Below, one piece after another: positions 6,650 through 8,234 of a stretch of DNA of 8,234 nucleotides (positions within the stretch are counted from its first letter, which is position 1; each line of letters opens with the position of its first letter). A program made the translations under genes and the position numbers. The DNA is from Deltaproteobacteria bacterium (GTDB taxonomy: Bacteria > Desulfobacterota_B > Binatia > UBA9968), in contig JACZQL010000039.1 in NCBI GenBank assembly GCA_022545745.1, positions 1 to 8,234 on the forward strand, read 5' to 3'. Under the pieces are notes generated by a model. The model was given only the letters and a program-made list of their open reading frames with translations, ran no database searches and was not told the origin of the DNA.

Positions 6650-6706
6650 CCCGTAGTGTCCACACCCAAAAACTGGTAGTTTTATTAGTCGACAAACCAC
6701 TACGGG
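6650..6706. repeat. 57-bp nested palindromic element upstream of tkt
   Basis: CCCGTAGTG (6650-6658) and CACTACGGG (6698-6706) are perfect 9-bp inverted repeats enclosing a 39-bp interior that holds copy B of the 28-bp element. Inside, ACTGGTA (6672-6678) and TATTAGT (6683-6689) could pair as RNA using two G-U pairs, so one stem sits within another. It looks like either a compound operator or a small MITE-like element. No obvious target-site duplication flanks it. Confidence 0.55.
6664..6691 (+). repeat. 28-bp shared element, copy B (upstream of tkt)
   Basis: This copy is in the same orientation as copy A at 1688-1715 and differs by six transitions in 28 positions. Similarity also returns at TACGGGCA (6701-6708). 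It precedes a pentose phosphate gene, as copy A does, and ends on a -35-like TCGACA box. Confidence 0.6.
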
Positions 6707-6716
6707 CAGTTTTAAA
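6689..6716 (+). promoter_or_regulatory. candidate promoter for tkt
   Basis: TCGACA (6689-6694, 5 of 6 to TTGACA) and TTTAAA (6711-6716, 4 of 6 to TATAAT) are 16 bp apart. The position relative to the 28-bp element parallels the gnd promoter, which strengthens a call that would be weak alone. The leader would be about 80 nt. The terminator at 6611-6648 lies just upstream, so tkt needs its own promoter. Confidence 0.4.
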
Positions 6717-6805
6717 CCTTCAGCCACTTGGCGTGCTGATTGAACATCGAGTCGATGATATGGATGAAGGCCTCGTAGCAGGACAACGTCTAGAAGGAGC
6801 CAAAC

Positions 6806-8234
6806 ATGGAACGCGCAACTCAAACAAATCTCGATGAACTCTGCATCAATACGATCCGTACTCTCAGCATGGACGCGGTCCAGGCGGCAAAGTCGGGCCA
6901 TCCGGGTACACCCATGGCCATGGCACCGGTGGCGTACTGCTTGTGGCAGCATTTCCTTCGCTTCGACCCTCAGGACCCCATCTGGCCCAATCGTGATCGG
7001 TTCGTACTATCCATAGGACATGCATCCATGCTGCTGTACTCGCTGCTTCACCTGACCGGGGTAAAGGCAGTGAGCAAGGATTACGAAACCCTTGGTGAAT
7101 TGTCGGTACCCCTCGACGCAATCAAGAACTTCCGCCAGCTCGATAGCCGCTGCCCAGGCCACCCCGAGTATCGCTGGACCTCCGGTATCGAGACCACCAC
7201 CGGTCCGTTGGGACAGGGTGTGGCCACAAGCGTTGGCATGGCCATGGCTGGCAGCTGGATGGGTGCACACTTCAACCGACCCGGCTTTGAAGACCTGATT
7301 AGTTTCAATGTGTATGCCCTGTGCGGAGATGGTTGCATGATGGAGGGCGTGACTGGAGAGGCGGCGTCTCTGGCAGGGCATTTGAAGCTTTCCAATCTGT
7401 GCTGGATCTACGACAACAACAGAATCACCATTGAGGGCAATACCGCCTTGGCTTTTAGTGAAGACGTGGCTACACGCTTCATCGCCTATGGGTGGAACGT
7501 CACTCGGGTCGGTGATGCCAATGACCTGGAGATGCTCCACCGCGCCTTCCAAACCTTTCACAGCGCGACGGATCGACCCACTCTGATCATTGTGGATAGC
7601 CACATTGCTTACGGTTCACCCAACAAACAGGACACCAGTGGGGCCCATGGCGAGCCACTAGGTGAAGAAGAAATCAAGCTGACGAAACGTAACTACCGGT
7701 GGTCAGAAGAGGCGAAATTCCTGATACCCGATGGTGTTTACGATCATTTTAAGGACGGCATCGGCAAACGGAGCAAGACCTTGCGCGCCGCCTGGTTTCA
7801 ACGAATCAAGGAGTACCGCACGAAGTACCCTGACTTGGCGGACCAGCTGTACAAGATGCAGCACCGCCAGTTACCCCTTGGTTGGGACAAGGACCTACCG
7901 AATTTTCCTCCGGATGCGAAGGGTCAGGCAGGCCGAGAGGCCTCAGGCACTGTGTTAAATGCTATCGCTAAGAACATACCTTGGTTGATGGGTGGTTCCG
8001 CAGACCTCACGCCTTCAACCAAGACACGCCTCACCTTTGACAGCGCGGGTGATTTCTCCGCTGAGAACTATGGCGGTCGTAACCTGCACTTCGGTGTCCG
8101 TGAACATGCCATGGGCTCCATCTTGAACGGTATGGGACTCGTCAAGGTTCGCACCTATGGTTCGGGGTTTCTCATCTTCAGTGATTATGCCCGCCCGGCA
8201 CTCCGGCTCAGTGCCTTGATGGAAATCCCCACCA
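6806..8234 (+). CDS. tkt: Transketolase (3' end beyond window)
   Basis: The thiamine-diphosphate enzyme of the non-oxidative pentose phosphate pathway moves two-carbon ketol units between sugar phosphates. 476 codons are present of an expected 650-680, and the frame is still open at the edge. Motifs: SGHPGTPM (30-37), GHASMLLY, the GPLGQG cofactor loop, and the thiamine-diphosphate motif GDG (174-176) through DNN (203-205). SHIAYGSPNKQDTSGAHGEPLG follows, spanning the conserved substrate/His region. NLHFGVREHAMG has Glu433, the predicted residue that activates the cofactor, in the Pyr domain. The start is supported by AAGGAG at 6794-6799, six bases before ATG. It sits downstream of the nrfHA terminator with its own candidate promoter, so it is functionally tied to zwf-gnd but transcribed separately. 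Confidence 0.95.
   Translation, partial: MERATQTNLDELCINTIRTLSMDAVQAAKSGHPGTPMAMAPVAYCLWQHFLRFDPQDPIWPNRDRFVLSIGHASMLLYSLLHLTGVKAVSKDYETLGELSVPLDAIKNFRQLDSRCPGHPEYRWTSGIETTTGPLGQGVATSVGMAMAGSWMGAHFNRPGFEDLISFNVYALCGDGCMMEGVTGEAASLAGHLKLSNLCWIYDNNRITIEGNTALAFSEDVATRFIAYGWNVTRVGDANDLEMLHRAFQTFHSATDRPTLIIVDSHIAYGSPNKQDTSGAHGEPLGEEEIKLTKRNYRWSEEAKFLIPDGVYDHFKDGIGKRSKTLRAAWFQRIKEYRTKYPDLADQLYKMQHRQLPLGWDKDLPNFPPDAKGQAGREASGTVLNAIAKNIPWLMGGSADLTPSTKTRLTFDSAGDFSAENYGGRNLHFGVREHAMGSILNGMGLVKVRTYGSGFLIFSDYARPALRLSALMEIPT

Noticed and set aside
7007..7603. Long open frame on the minus strand (198 codons) opposite tkt
   Set aside because: It lies wholly antisense to the well-supported transketolase frame and has no recognisable domain.

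Overview
The window carries six genes, all on the + strand: sthA, gnd, zwf, nrfH, nrfA and the start of tkt. Five are complete; tkt runs off the right edge. Base composition looks moderate (about half G+C by eye) and even, with no transposase, integrase, tRNA, rRNA or CRISPR array. This looks like the chromosome of a Gram-negative bacterium that respires or detoxifies nitrite to ammonium. The nitrite reductase is of the NrfHA type (NrfH quinol dehydrogenase), not the enterobacterial NrfABCD type. That type is common in delta/epsilon-class proteobacteria, Nitrospirota and related groups, and the sequence alone does not let me name the organism.

Layout. Positions 1-247 are a non-coding leader holding two copies of a TTGACA-containing direct repeat. 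At 248-1639 is a soluble pyridine nucleotide transhydrogenase (SthA). At 1640-1785 is a regulatory gap with an inverted repeat, a 28-bp element and a good promoter. At 1786-2805 is a short-form 6-phosphogluconate dehydrogenase (Gnd), and at 2880-4268 glucose-6-phosphate dehydrogenase (Zwf). At 4269-4436 is a gap with hairpins but no clear promoter. At 4437-5030 is NrfH (four haems) and at 5072-6550 NrfA (five haems, CXXCK active-site haem), followed by a probable intrinsic terminator at 6611-6648. At 6551-6805 is a second regulatory gap that holds a diverged copy of the 28-bp element inside a perfect 9-bp inverted repeat. At 6806-8234 is the first 476 codons of transketolase.

How the genes fit together. 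Zwf and Gnd are the two dehydrogenases of the oxidative pentose phosphate pathway, and transketolase is in its non-oxidative branch. SthA moves reducing equivalents between NADPH and NADH. Gnd has an Asp at the cofactor-discriminating position, which suggests NAD+ use, while Zwf has the Thr/Arg pair expected for NADP+. NrfHA takes electrons from the quinol pool to reduce nitrite to ammonium. Placing an electron-consuming nitrite reductase inside a sugar-oxidation/redox-balancing cluster is the unusual point of gene order here.

The best unexplained signal is the 28-bp element found at 1688-1715 (before gnd-zwf) and 6664-6691 (before tkt). The copies are in the same orientation, 22 of 28 positions are identical, and all six differences are transitions. 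In both places it abuts or overlaps a plausible -35 box, so it may be a shared operator of a pentose phosphate regulon.
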